From JBCBTJ01 sp964597685 (GTDB lineage: Bacteria > Pseudomonadota > Alphaproteobacteria > Caulobacterales > Hyphomonadaceae): a stretch of DNA of 19,941 nt. How positions within the stretch are numbered: position 1 is the stretch's first letter; each line of letters opens with the position of its first letter. The position numbers were made by a program, and so were the translations under genes. The notes under the pieces are model-generated. The model had not been told where the DNA came from, ran no database searches, and saw only the letters and a program-made list of their open reading frames with translations. Location: contig CAZQZC010000035.1 of NCBI GenBank assembly GCA_964597685.1, positions 1 through 19,941 of the forward strand, in the 5' to 3' direction. This document shows positions 6,260 to 13,694 of the stretch, in pieces.

Positions 6260-7849
6260 ATGGCCGATATCTTCATCAGCTACAAACGCGAAGACCAGGA
6301 AGAGCATGGCCGGGTCGCCCCGCTCGCCGAAGCGCTGCGGGCCGAAGGCTATGACGTTTTTTACGACGTCCAGATTCCGCCGGGCTCCACGTGGGAGAGC
6401 GTGCTCGAGCAGAAGATTGCGGATGCGCGCTGCGTGCTCGTCCTCTGGTCGGACCATTCGGTCGGCAGCGACTGGGTGAAGGAGGAGGCCGACATCGCCA
6501 AGGCCGCCGGCAAACTGATCCCCGTCTTCATCGACCGCGTCCGCGCGCCCCTCGGCTTCTCCCGTATCGAGGGGGCGGATCTCGCCCATTGGGACGGGTC
6601 GCTGGACCATCCCGAATGGAAGAACCTCGTCGCCGCGGTGAAGGCGCGGATCGGCGCTGGGATTCGCACGCCCGATCTCAATGTGAAAAGCGTTCGGATC
6701 AACAAGCGCGTCGAGGTCAACGCCGGCAAGCGGAGCGGCGGCGGGCGAGGCGCCCTGTGGGCGATGGTCGCGGTCGCAATACTCTCATTGGCTGGCGCGG
6801 GCTTCTGGTGGACGCAGATGCGGACCGAGGATCGAAGCCCGCCGGCTCAAGCTGTCGCCGTCGAAGCGCCGCAACTCGCCTTCGACCGCTATGGCGCGTT
6901 TCCGGCCAATGTGGAGCCGGGCGGCCGCGTGACGTTCCAGGCGGCCTTGCGAAACGAAAGCTCTACGCCGTTCGACACGCCGCCGCGCGTCGACGTTCTG
7001 TTCGCCGACGGCGAAAACCTGGCGACCGCCAAGGTTGAGGCGATCGGCGCCTTGACCGATTTCCCTGCTCTGAAAGGCGGCCAGGCGTCGCCCTCCATCA
7101 GCGGCGAATTCACTTTGCCCGCTGGCGCAGAGGATGGCCGCTATTGGATTTGCGGCCTCGCCACGTCGCCTGACACCCCGCTGAACGCCAGCGCGTGTGC
7201 GCCGATCTCCGTTTCCACGCCCCGCCCGCGACCGGCGGCCGACGACGAGGCGTGGGCGCAGGCCCAGCGCGCCGGAACCATCCAGGCCTATGGCGAGTTC
7301 GCCCTGCGCTATTCGAGCAGTTCCAAGCGGGCCTCAGCCGACGAGGCCGCCGCCCGCATTGCGCGCGGAGAGGGGGCCCTCGAGGCCTATGAGACGTATC
7401 TTCGGTATTTTCCGACCGGCGTGTTTTCAGCGACGGCCAAGTCGCGCCTGGCGACGTTGCGCGAACAGAGCGCGGCGCGCGCCGGTGCGGACCTGTCCAG
7501 CCGAACCTTCCGGCTGAACGGGGTCGATATCTCCAATATTCGCCTCTCGCCTGCGCCGCCGTCGCGGATCGCGACGAACGAAAAGGTCATTGTCAATTTC
7601 AATTACGACGCTTGCTGCAACATGACGGCGCGGATCTGGTTCCAGCCCGTGATCGAAGGCGGCGGATGTTCAGGACGTTGGACCGGCTCTCAGGAAATGA
7701 AGCAATCGGGGACCAGCCAGCGAGATTTTTTCGCCGAGGGCGACGGCTGCCGGTCCGCGCGGGTGACCGGTCTTTCGTTGACGGTGAAAGACGAGTTGAA
7801 GGACGATTCGAAGTCCATGGTCATCCCCATCGATTATGCATTCCGGTGA
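6260..7849 (+). CDS. TIR-domain transmembrane protein with extracytoplasmic C-terminal domains
   Basis: Protein of 529 residues. A TIR domain occupies about 1-132: ADIFISYKRED (strand A), DVFYD with PGSTW, then LVLWSDHSVGSDWVKEE. Aligned by eye with SARM1 WVHKE, E76 falls at the catalytic glutamate of TIR NADases. One hydrophobic helix lies at about 165-184. The rest is predicted outside the cytoplasm: a beta-rich, CARDB-like region near 205-318 with C298 and C313; two helical repeats near 328-405 (AWAQAQRAGTIQAYGEFALRY and EGALEAYETYLRYFP); and a beta domain near 413-529 with CC, C and C, possible disulfides. A strong GGGAGGGG site supports ATG 6260. No known partner such as ThsA or SAVED is adjacent. 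Function unknown: signalling or defence is inferred from the TIR family only. Confidence 0.88.
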   Translation: MADIFISYKREDQEEHGRVAPLAEALRAEGYDVFYDVQIPPGSTWESVLEQKIADARCVLVLWSDHSVGSDWVKEEADIAKAAGKLIPVFIDRVRAPLGFSRIEGADLAHWDGSLDHPEWKNLVAAVKARIGAGIRTPDLNVKSVRINKRVEVNAGKRSGGGRGALWAMVAVAILSLAGAGFWWTQMRTEDRSPPAQAVAVEAPQLAFDRYGAFPANVEPGGRVTFQAALRNESSTPFDTPPRVDVLFADGENLATAKVEAIGALTDFPALKGGQASPSISGEFTLPAGAEDGRYWICGLATSPDTPLNASACAPISVSTPRPRPAADDEAWAQAQRAGTIQAYGEFALRYSSSSKRASADEAAARIARGEGALEAYETYLRYFPTGVFSATAKSRLATLREQSAARAGADLSSRTFRLNGVDISNIRLSPAPPSRIATNEKVIVNFNYDACCNMTARIWFQPVIEGGGCSGRWTGSQEMKQSGTSQRDFFAEGDGCRSARVTGLSLTVKDELKDDSKSMVIPIDYAFR

Positions 7850-7892
7850 TCGCGCTTGACGCGTCGCGCCTGTGGGCGGATGCCTGTCGCCC

Positions 7893-8366
7893 ATGACTGA
7901 CGACCTCAACGAACGCGTCTGCACCGAGATCCCCGACGGATTCCAACCGCTCGACTGGCATCGCGGCTTCGGCCGGCAGATTGGCCCGCTGTTCGAGAAA
8001 CTGCCCGGGGACGGCGCCTATGTCCGCGCCTTCCGCGTGGAGGAGCACCACACCAACGGCATGCTGAACGCCCATGGCGGCATGCTGATGAGCTTCGCAG
8101 ACATGGCCTGGGGCCACGCCATCAGCGTGGAAGCCTCCCATTGGTGGGTGACGATCCGACTGACCTGCGACTTCCTCTCCGGCGCCAAGCATGGGGAATG
8201 GATCGAGGGGACAGGCGACATCCTCTCCGAAGTCGACAGGATCTATACCGTCCGCGGACGCATCTGGTGCGGCGACCGGACGCTCATGACCGGAACCGGC
8301 GTCTTCAAGGCCATCGAACAGCGAGACCCGCGGCCGGGCGAGAAAGCCTACGGGGCGCGCGCATGA
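7893..8366 (+). CDS. PaaI-like hotdog-fold thioesterase
   Basis: Acyl-CoA thioesterase-like protein of 157 residues. HTNGMLNAHGGMLMSFADMAWGHAI (residues 53-77) is the central hotdog helix, with N59, H61-G62-G63 and D70 in the positions used for catalysis in the PaaI/4HBT group. WWVTIRLTCDFLSGAK is the following strand. ATG 7893 is preferred over the in-frame GTG 7872; a GGCGGA lies 12 bases upstream, so the ribosome site is weak. Its TGA overlaps the ATG of the alpha/beta hydrolase gene (ATGA), so the two are co-translated. The thioester substrate is not identifiable from sequence. Confidence 0.88.
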   Translation: MTDDLNERVCTEIPDGFQPLDWHRGFGRQIGPLFEKLPGDGAYVRAFRVEEHHTNGMLNAHGGMLMSFADMAWGHAISVEASHWWVTIRLTCDFLSGAKHGEWIEGTGDILSEVDRIYTVRGRIWCGDRTLMTGTGVFKAIEQRDPRPGEKAYGARA

Positions 8367-9352
8367 CAGAGGACCGTCTCGTCAAAGACCAGCCGCCGGA
8401 GATGCCGTCCGAAGCGGGGCCGCTGTCGACCTATGGCGGGGCGAAGCCGCCGGCGCCGGATTGGTTTGAACGCGCCGTCGCCGCGCCGCGCGAGACTGGC
8501 CATGTCGAGGTGAGAGGCGCCCGGGTCCATTACCAGCGCTGGGGCCGGCGGGACCGTCCCGGCCTTCTGCTCGTCCATGGCAACGGGGCGCACGCCCATT
8601 GGTGGGACTTCGTCGCCCCCTATTTCGCCGAACGCTACAATGTCGCCGCCCTCACCTTCTCCGGGATGGGCGACAGCGCCTGGCGCGAGGCCTACGACAT
8701 GTCGACCTTCGCGGAGGAGCAGATCGCCGTCGCCGAGGCCGCAGGCATGTTCGCACACGCGGTCAAGCCGACCATCGTCGCCCATTCGTTCGGCGGCTTC
8801 GTCACCCTGTTGACCGCAGCCGATTACGGTGAGCGGCTTTCGGGCGTCGTCATCGTCGACAGCCCTGTGAACCCGCCCGACCGGCCGCATTCCGGACCGC
8901 CCCGCCGCGCGCGGGGCAACAAGGTCTATCCAGACCTGAAGAGCGCGCTCGCCCGGTTCCGCCTGGCGCCGCCGCAGCCTTGTGAAAACCACTACGCGAT
9001 GGATTACATCGCGCGCTGGAGCCTCAAGAGGATCGACACCGACGATGGCGGCGAGGGGTGGACCTGGAAATTCGATCCCTCGATCTGGCGCCGCTTTGAA
9101 TCGGGACGAGAGCCAGCCGACATGCTGCGCGGCGCCAAGTGCCGCATCGCGCTGTTCCGCGGCGAGGAGAGCGCGCTCATGCCCGACGATGTCGGCGATT
9201 ACATGCAGGAATTGCTGGGCAACCAGGTTCCCTTCATCTCCATCCCGCACGCGCGCCACCATGTCATGCTGGACCAACCGCTCGCCTTTGTGTCTGCGCT
9301 GCGCACCTTGTTGGCCGAATGGGATCATTCCCAGCCAAACCGGGAGGTCTAG
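8363..9352 (+). CDS. Alpha/beta hydrolase
   Basis: Hydrolase of 329 residues. LLLVHGNGAHAHWW (68-81) gives the oxyanion HG loop; AHSFGG at 140-145 holds nucleophile S142 (A-H-S rather than the common G-H-S); HARHHVMLDQP carries the catalytic His at 299 or 300; the acid is probably E268 or E269 in FRGEESALM, or another residue nearby. A ~45-residue N-terminal extension without a signal peptide precedes the fold. ATG 8363 overlaps the TGA of the thioesterase. The TAG stop (9350-9352) falls within a CTAG at the edge of a MITE-like element. Esterase, lactonase or epoxide-hydrolase activity cannot be distinguished. Confidence 0.9.
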   Translation: MTEDRLVKDQPPEMPSEAGPLSTYGGAKPPAPDWFERAVAAPRETGHVEVRGARVHYQRWGRRDRPGLLLVHGNGAHAHWWDFVAPYFAERYNVAALTFSGMGDSAWREAYDMSTFAEEQIAVAEAAGMFAHAVKPTIVAHSFGGFVTLLTAADYGERLSGVVIVDSPVNPPDRPHSGPPRRARGNKVYPDLKSALARFRLAPPQPCENHYAMDYIARWSLKRIDTDDGGEGWTWKFDPSIWRRFESGREPADMLRGAKCRIALFRGEESALMPDDVGDYMQELLGNQVPFISIPHARHHVMLDQPLAFVSALRTLLAEWDHSQPNREV

Positions 9353-9512
9353 AGCCCTTTCATCTGAATTTGAGCCGGCTGACGGCCTCTCGGGTTCGTG
9401 CTGGCAAGGAGCATACCGCAGGGCGATGCGGGCGTCGGCCGAGGATTGCGACGCCGCCCTGGCGCAAAAGGCCAGCGCTCAGGCGGCTCAAATTCGGATG
9501 AAAGGGCTCTAG
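9349..9512. mobile_element. MITE-like palindromic element with CTAG target duplication
   Basis: A core of 156 bp (9353-9508) has terminal inverted repeats at 9353-9377 and 9484-9508: 25 bp with a single mismatch, both starting AGCCCTTTCATC, and fading imperfectly to about 30 bp. CTAG flanks the core at 9349-9352 and 9509-9512, as expected of a 4-bp target duplication. Inside are two smaller hairpins: GGCGTCG/CGACGCC (9431-9437 with 9449-9455) and CTGGC/GCCAG (9459-9463 with 9471-9475). No transposase or credible ORF is present, so mobilisation in trans is inferred. Both flanking genes converge on it, and each ends in a TAG made by a flanking CTAG. It may also act as a bidirectional terminator. 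Confidence 0.75.
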
Positions 9513-9841
9513 GCGTCGGCCTCGCCGAACACCTCGAAATGGGCCACCCGCGCATCCCAGCGCTTGAGGATCGCCGCGGCCTTCTTTGGCATGTTCGCGC
9601 GTTCGATCTCGTCGCCGACGAAGCCGCGCACAGCGTCGAGGCTCTCGAACCAGATTAAGGTCATGTGCTCAACTTCCGGCGCGCCGTCGTCGCCGTCCGC
9701 CGCGCGCTGCACCGCCTGATACCGAATAAGCCCCGGGATGCCGCGCCCCAGGATTTCCGGCATAATCTCACCCGTGAGAAGGGATTGGTACGCCGCCGCG
9801 TTCTCAGGCGACGTCCAGCCGCGCCAAACCCGGCAGATCAC
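9509..9841 (-). CDS. ABM-like dimeric alpha+beta-barrel monooxygenase family protein
   Basis: Small protein of 110 residues resembling antibiotic-biosynthesis-monooxygenase (ABM) and related dimeric ferredoxin-like folds. MICRVWRGWTSPENAAAYQSLL is strand 1 and helix 1; GLIRYQAVQRA is strand 2; EHMTLIWFESLDAVRGFVG is strand 3 and helix 2; ARVAHFEVF is the last strand. Cofactor-free oxygenation or stress roles are typical for the family, and no residue fixes the activity. GTG 9841 overlaps the TGA of the upstream exported-protein gene (GTGA), so translation is coupled. The TAG stop lies in the right-hand CTAG flank of the MITE-like element. Confidence 0.72.
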   Translation of the reverse strand: MICRVWRGWTSPENAAAYQSLLTGEIMPEILGRGIPGLIRYQAVQRAADGDDGAPEVEHMTLIWFESLDAVRGFVGDEIERANMPKKAAAILKRWDARVAHFEVFGEADA

Positions 9842-11108
9842 CGCTCAAGCTCCACCGCGATCTCCGCGCCGCCGAACCCATGGACGCTGTCGCGGGCGCG
9901 GACGACGACAGTCGAGACGTCGCTTGGAATGTTGATGGCGGCGGATCGTGTGAAGGGTTGTTCGTGAACATGGGGATGGGCGAGGATCCGTTCACCGAGC
10001 ACCTGTCCATCCGGTCCGACCACGACCCAAAGATCCGCATAATGGTCCCAACCCGCGTCGGCGTGGCGCACGGACACGTCGAACCGCCACCGCCCGTCGC
10101 CAACGTCGCGCGCCTCAACGGCGACAACATCCGCCTCGCCCGCAAGGGCGCCAGGCCCGAGCGCGCAGCACAAGAGCGCCGCCGCCAAAATTCGCCTGAT
10201 GTCGATGCGCATTTTTGGTCAGCGTCCAGGAAGGGGATCAATTCGTCCAGCAGCGGCGCGACCATCTTTTCCGGAATGTCGTGGCCCCATTGGTCGAAGG
10301 ATTTGAACTGCGCGTTCGGGACGCGCTTGGCGATGTCCTCGCCGCAAGCCGGGCGGATCAGCGGATCGACCGCGCCATGCAGGACAAGCGTTGGCTGACC
10401 GATGTCGGACAGCCGATCATGCCAGCGCGGCTGCGCCAGGATGGCCGCGTATTGGCGCGCGACGCCCATGGGCCGGTCCGAACGGTGAAAATCAGCCGCG
10501 ACTCGCTCGCGGATCTGCGCGGCGTCATTCCGGATCGCCGGATCCGAGCCAATGGCGCGCTGGGCCGTCAAAGCGGTTTCAACCACCGCGTCGACCGTCC
10601 GCTCCGCCGGCGGCGTGGTCAGCGCGGCGATGGCCTCTGGCGTGCCCGGCGGCAGGGACGGATCGCCAGACGTTGTCATAACGGGGACGAGCCGGCGCAC
10701 GCGGCCGGGGTGATTGAGCGCCATCAATTGCGCGATCATACCGCCCATGGACACGCCGAGCACGTCGGCGGCCCCAATGTCGAGCGCATCGAGCAGGCCC
10801 GCCGTATCGGCCGCCATGTCGTCGAGGACATAAGGAACGAGGCTCGCCGCCGAACCGCCTGACATCACGTGCTCGATGATCTTCTGCGGCGGCGGAGGGA
10901 CGTGATCGGCGAATTCCGTCGACAGGCCGATATCGCGGTTGTCGAACCAGATCACACGTCGGCCAGCGTCGGCGAGGCCGCGTTTGAACGCTGCGGGCCA
11001 GCGTGTCATCTGGCCGGAAAACCCCATGATCAAAAGGATCGCCGGATCGCTGGCGGAGCCGATCTCGTCGTACTCGATCTCTATCCCGTTCGCTGTCGCT
11101 CTGGGCAT
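9804..11108 (-). CDS. Alpha/beta hydrolase with aberrant C-terminal readthrough
   Basis: Hydrolase related to aclacinomycin-methylesterase-like enzymes. ILLIMGFSGQMTRWP (24-38) is the oxyanion loop region; GVSMGG (118-123) holds nucleophile S120; LVLHGAVDPLI gives D248; WGHDIP gives H276. All triad residues are present. The start is ATG 11108, with AGGAG 5 bases upstream. The fold ends naturally at about residue 296 (IPFLDA), but the frame continues to 9804, adding ~138 residues read out of frame through the exported-protein gene; this tail is Arg/Ser/Pro-rich and looks non-native. A TGA in another frame at 10221-10219, right after FLDA, is the likely original stop. The functional gene is probably 10219-11108. 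Confidence 0.85.
   Translation of the reverse strand: MPRATANGIEIEYDEIGSASDPAILLIMGFSGQMTRWPAAFKRGLADAGRRVIWFDNRDIGLSTEFADHVPPPPQKIIEHVMSGGSAASLVPYVLDDMAADTAGLLDALDIGAADVLGVSMGGMIAQLMALNHPGRVRRLVPVMTTSGDPSLPPGTPEAIAALTTPPAERTVDAVVETALTAQRAIGSDPAIRNDAAQIRERVAADFHRSDRPMGVARQYAAILAQPRWHDRLSDIGQPTLVLHGAVDPLIRPACGEDIAKRVPNAQFKSFDQWGHDIPEKMVAPLLDELIPFLDADQKCASTSGEFWRRRSCAARSGLAPLRARRMLSPLRRATLATGGGGSTCPCATPTRVGTIMRIFGSWSDRMDRCSVNGSSPIPMFTNNPSHDPPPSTFQATSRLSSSAPATASMGSAARRSRWSLSGDLPGLARLDVA
9838..10212 (-). CDS. Small exported protein of unknown function
   Basis: Protein of 124 residues. MRIDIRRILAAALLCCALGPGALAGEA is a clear signal peptide: positive N-region, hydrophobic core, and likely cleavage near ALAGE, with C15/C16 in the core but no good lipobox. 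The mature part is beta-rich: RWRFDVSVRHADAGWDHYADLWVVVG, LAHPHVHEQPF and VRARDSVHGFGGAEIAV. The repeated His and Trp-Asp-His suggest possible metal or ligand binding, an inference only. I recall similar exported proteins in Rhodobacterales without known function. ATG 10212 has no clear Shine-Dalgarno and follows the presumed ancestral hydrolase stop by six bases. The unbroken hydrolase frame overlaps this whole gene. Confidence 0.75.
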   Translation of the reverse strand: MRIDIRRILAAALLCCALGPGALAGEADVVAVEARDVGDGRWRFDVSVRHADAGWDHYADLWVVVGPDGQVLGERILAHPHVHEQPFTRSAAINIPSDVSTVVVRARDSVHGFGGAEIAVELER

Positions 11109-11171
11109 GCACGCTCCTGTTTTGATCTTCTCACCTTATCGGCCGTTCCGCCGTCGGCAAGCGCATCGCGA

Positions 11172-13286
11172 TCAGCTCAATACGCCTGTGATAATGCGCG
11201 TGGGCCGACGATAGGTCAGGTACGACCAAAGCCAGTGCACAGCCACAGACGCGCGGTTGCGCAAGCCCGTCAAGAAGTAGACATGCGCCAAGCCCCACAA
11301 CCACCACGCCAGCCCGCCCGACAAGCGCCAGCCGTTGAAGTCGACCACGGCCGCCGACCGGCCAATCGTCGCCAGATCGCCAAGATGTCCGTATTCGAAG
11401 CCCTTCGGACCCTTGCGGCCAGCGATCCGCGCCCGTATGACGCGCGCCGCATAGGCGCCCGCCTGCTTGTCCGCTGGCGCGATACCCGGCACGGGGCCGC
11501 GCTGGCAGGTTATGGCCGCGGCGTCGCCGACGACGAAGACGTCCGACAGCCCCTCCGGCTCCAGGTGGGGACCGACCGGCGTGCGGCCGGCGCGATCGGT
11601 CTCAACGCCTAACCACGCGCCAGCGGGCGACGACGCAACACCCGCCGCCCAAAGGACGTTGTCGGCCTCAATCCGTCCGCCAGAGCTCAGCGTCGCGCCG
11701 TCGCTGTCGATTGCGGCGACCCCCTCGCCGAACCTGAGCTCGACGCCGAGATCCTGAAGCGCCTTGGCTGTGACCGCTGACATCGACTTGGACATCGCCT
11801 TGAGCGGACGGTCGCCGCGATCAATCAAGACGATGCGCGCTGACGCCGGATCGCAAGCGCGGAAGTCGCCGGCCATGCCATGCTGCGCGAGCTCGGCGAG
11901 GGCGCCGGCTAATTCGACGCCCGTCGGCCCGCCGCCGACGATCACGAACGTCAAGCGCTTGCGACGCTCAGCGTCCGTCTCCGCTTGTTCGGCCCGCTCA
12001 AAGGCGGTGAGCAATCTGTTGCGGATTGCAATCGCATCATCGAGGCGCTTGAGCCCCGGCGCATGCGCGCCCCATTCGTCGTTGCCGAAGTAAGAGTGCC
12101 GCGCGCCGGTGGCGACGATCAGATAATCGTAATTCAGCGTTCGCGCGCCCAGCGTCACGGACTTGGACTGCGGATCGATCCCCGTCGCTTCGCCGAGCAC
12201 GGTGCGCACATTCGGCTGGCCTCGGAACAATTCCCGGATCGGCGTTGCGATATCGGCGGGCGACAGGGCGGCTGTCGCGACCTGATAAAGCAAAGGTTGG
12301 AACAAATGGTGGTTGGATCGGTCGACCACGCTGATGCGGACCTTTGCGCCGGACAGCGCCTTTGCTGCAGAGAGGCCGCCGAAGCCCGCGCCGAGGATGA
12401 CAACATGCGGCGCGGACTCGTCGACGGGCTTCGATTTGCCCTCGAAGCGCAAAAGTCCGTCCAGCGACAACACCCCCGGTCCGCGTACGAAAAAGAGCAG
12501 CGGCAGGACGGCCGCCGCCACGGCCTCGGCGCCCAGGCCGGCGCGGCTCGCGCCGACATACATCAGCACGGCGACAACAAGCGCGATCCCGCGCGTGAGC
12601 AGACCTATTCCGAACAAGACGGACGCAGCGCCGAGCAGCCAGGCCTCCTGCGGGGCGAGCGGCGTCGACAGGAAACGCACGACCGCGTCGCCAGCCAACA
12701 GCGCGTCAGCGACATGGGCGATCGGCTCTGAGACGCCGAGCGCCATCATCAGCGGCGGCGTCGTCAAGGCGATGCGAAGCGCGAACAGATAGAACGGCGA
12801 CGCGGCGTTGAGGCCGGACATTGCTGCGGCTGTCGGAGCCGCGAGCGGCGTTGCGCTCGCCTCAGCGCCTCGGCTCAGCAGACGATCGATCGAGAGCGCG
12901 CCGCCGCCATGCACCGCAAACCAGCCGAGCATGGCGGCCCAGACAAAGTTCAGCGGTTCGCCGGGTCCGTGGAAATGGCCGAGCGCCAACCCAACCATTA
13001 GGACCGCGGCGGCAAACCGCGTCGCAATCCCGGCGGCGAGCAGGCCGGAGGTGAACAGGCTTGCAGTGAGCACCCCCGCTCCGAAATGGGTGGGCGCCTG
13101 CGACCAGTCCGCGAAACAGCTGTATAGGCGTGCGCCCGCGCCTGGCGCCCCCGCAAGCGTGGTCGCGGACGCCACAAAGAAAAGCTGCGCCAGCCAGAGA
13201 CGCGCGCCCAAATCCACCAGCGGCGCCAGGCCGCCGCCGAGACCCCTGACGAGGTCGCCGCCCCAATTAATGGTTCTTCTGATCAT
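11172..13286 (-). CDS. DoxX-DoxX-type II NADH dehydrogenase fusion
   Basis: Fusion of 704 residues, far longer than the ~430 of ordinary NDH-2. The first ~290 residues hold two DoxX-like membrane modules: one near 15-145 (LWLAQLFFVASATTLAG, FTSGLLAAGIATRFAAAVL) and one near 160-285 (LFALRIALTTPP, LFGIGLLTRGIALVVAVLMY). NDH-2 follows: FAD site GAGFGG at 299-304, NAD site GGGPTG at 451-456, FVVGDAAA before the second FAD contact, and the hydrophobic C-terminal WWLWGLAHVYFLTGLRNR region typical of NDH-2. The likely reaction is NADH oxidation with quinone reduction at the inner membrane, without proton pumping. ATG 13286 has GGAAA nearby; an upstream in-frame start at 13346 is unsupported. Confidence 0.9.
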   Translation of the reverse strand: MIRRTINWGGDLVRGLGGGLAPLVDLGARLWLAQLFFVASATTLAGAPGAGARLYSCFADWSQAPTHFGAGVLTASLFTSGLLAAGIATRFAAAVLMVGLALGHFHGPGEPLNFVWAAMLGWFAVHGGGALSIDRLLSRGAEASATPLAAPTAAAMSGLNAASPFYLFALRIALTTPPLMMALGVSEPIAHVADALLAGDAVVRFLSTPLAPQEAWLLGAASVLFGIGLLTRGIALVVAVLMYVGASRAGLGAEAVAAAVLPLLFFVRGPGVLSLDGLLRFEGKSKPVDESAPHVVILGAGFGGLSAAKALSGAKVRISVVDRSNHHLFQPLLYQVATAALSPADIATPIRELFRGQPNVRTVLGEATGIDPQSKSVTLGARTLNYDYLIVATGARHSYFGNDEWGAHAPGLKRLDDAIAIRNRLLTAFERAEQAETDAERRKRLTFVIVGGGPTGVELAGALAELAQHGMAGDFRACDPASARIVLIDRGDRPLKAMSKSMSAVTAKALQDLGVELRFGEGVAAIDSDGATLSSGGRIEADNVLWAAGVASSPAGAWLGVETDRAGRTPVGPHLEPEGLSDVFVVGDAAAITCQRGPVPGIAPADKQAGAYAARVIRARIAGRKGPKGFEYGHLGDLATIGRSAAVVDFNGWRLSGGLAWWLWGLAHVYFLTGLRNRASVAVHWLWSYLTYRRPTRIITGVLS

Positions 13287-13511
13287 CGCAGTTTCCGGGT
13301 GCTGGTCGAACGCAATGTGGCAGCCGATATGCCGCCCGCAAATCACGTCCGTTCACCCCTCCGCGTCCCGGCGTGAAAGGCCTCGAACGGGCGGGCTCGC
13401 TTCTATGAGGATCGCGCTCGCCTTCAGCTCGGAGGGAGCCGCCAAAGGCTATGCGGATTCACGCAACGGCGAGTGCTGGCGGATTGAGCAGGCGCATTGG
13501 GCCGCAGGCCG

Positions 13512-13520
13512 TGCTAGTAT
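13512..13520 (+). promoter_or_regulatory. Candidate extended -10 promoter for the small membrane protein
   Basis: TGCTAGTAT is an extended -10 element (TGn followed by TAGTAT, 4 of 6 to consensus). It lies 21 bases before ATG 13542 and just ahead of a GGGAGGG ribosome site at 13531-13537. No good -35 is seen, which extended -10 promoters can tolerate. The rest of 13287-13511 shows nothing recognisable. Confidence 0.3.
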
Positions 13521-13541
13521 CACGTGTGCTGGGAGGGCGGC

Positions 13542-13694
13542 ATGCGCGAGATTTTGGGTTGGATCAGTCTGATCGTCATCATTGGCGTCATCGGCGTGTT
13601 GGCGCTGATAATCTTTCCAACGTGGTTGGTTGTTCTCTTTACGGTGGCGGCGGCCGCCTACTTCGCCATCGGCGGCGACGTCGACCGAACCTGA
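13542..13694 (+). CDS. Small membrane protein, 50 residues
   Basis: A short ORF of 50 residues, starting MREILGWISLIVIIGVIGVL, hydrophobic from about 5 to 43 and probably forming one long or two short transmembrane helices, with a charged GGDVDRT tail. GGGAGGG lies 4 bases before the ATG, the best ribosome-binding site near it, and a plausible extended -10 is upstream. The TGA (13692-13694) directly abuts the stop of the convergent flavoprotein gene at 13695. I do not recognise a family. Hydrophobic small proteins like this often associate with larger membrane complexes; nothing here shows which. Confidence 0.6.
   Translation: MREILGWISLIVIIGVIGVLALIIFPTWLVVLFTVAAAAYFAIGGDVDRT

Noticed and set aside
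7856..7861. TTGACG as a -35 box before the thioesterase gene
   Set aside because: No acceptable -10 lies 16-18 bases downstream, and the start codon would be too close.
6260..9352. Thoeris-like or CBASS-like defence operon made of the TIR gene with the thioesterase and hydrolase
   Set aside because: No NAD-binding effector, SAVED, cyclase or ThsA-like domain is visible, and the two downstream enzymes look like ordinary lipid or ester metabolism.
9398..9658. Short ORFs within the MITE-like element and running into the ABM gene
   Set aside because: They read through inverted repeats and hairpins and have no start signal or family resemblance.
12808..13572. Rightward ORF of 254 residues opposite the DoxX region
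   Set aside because: It is the shadow of the fusion gene extended into the gap; no motif or ribosome site supports it.
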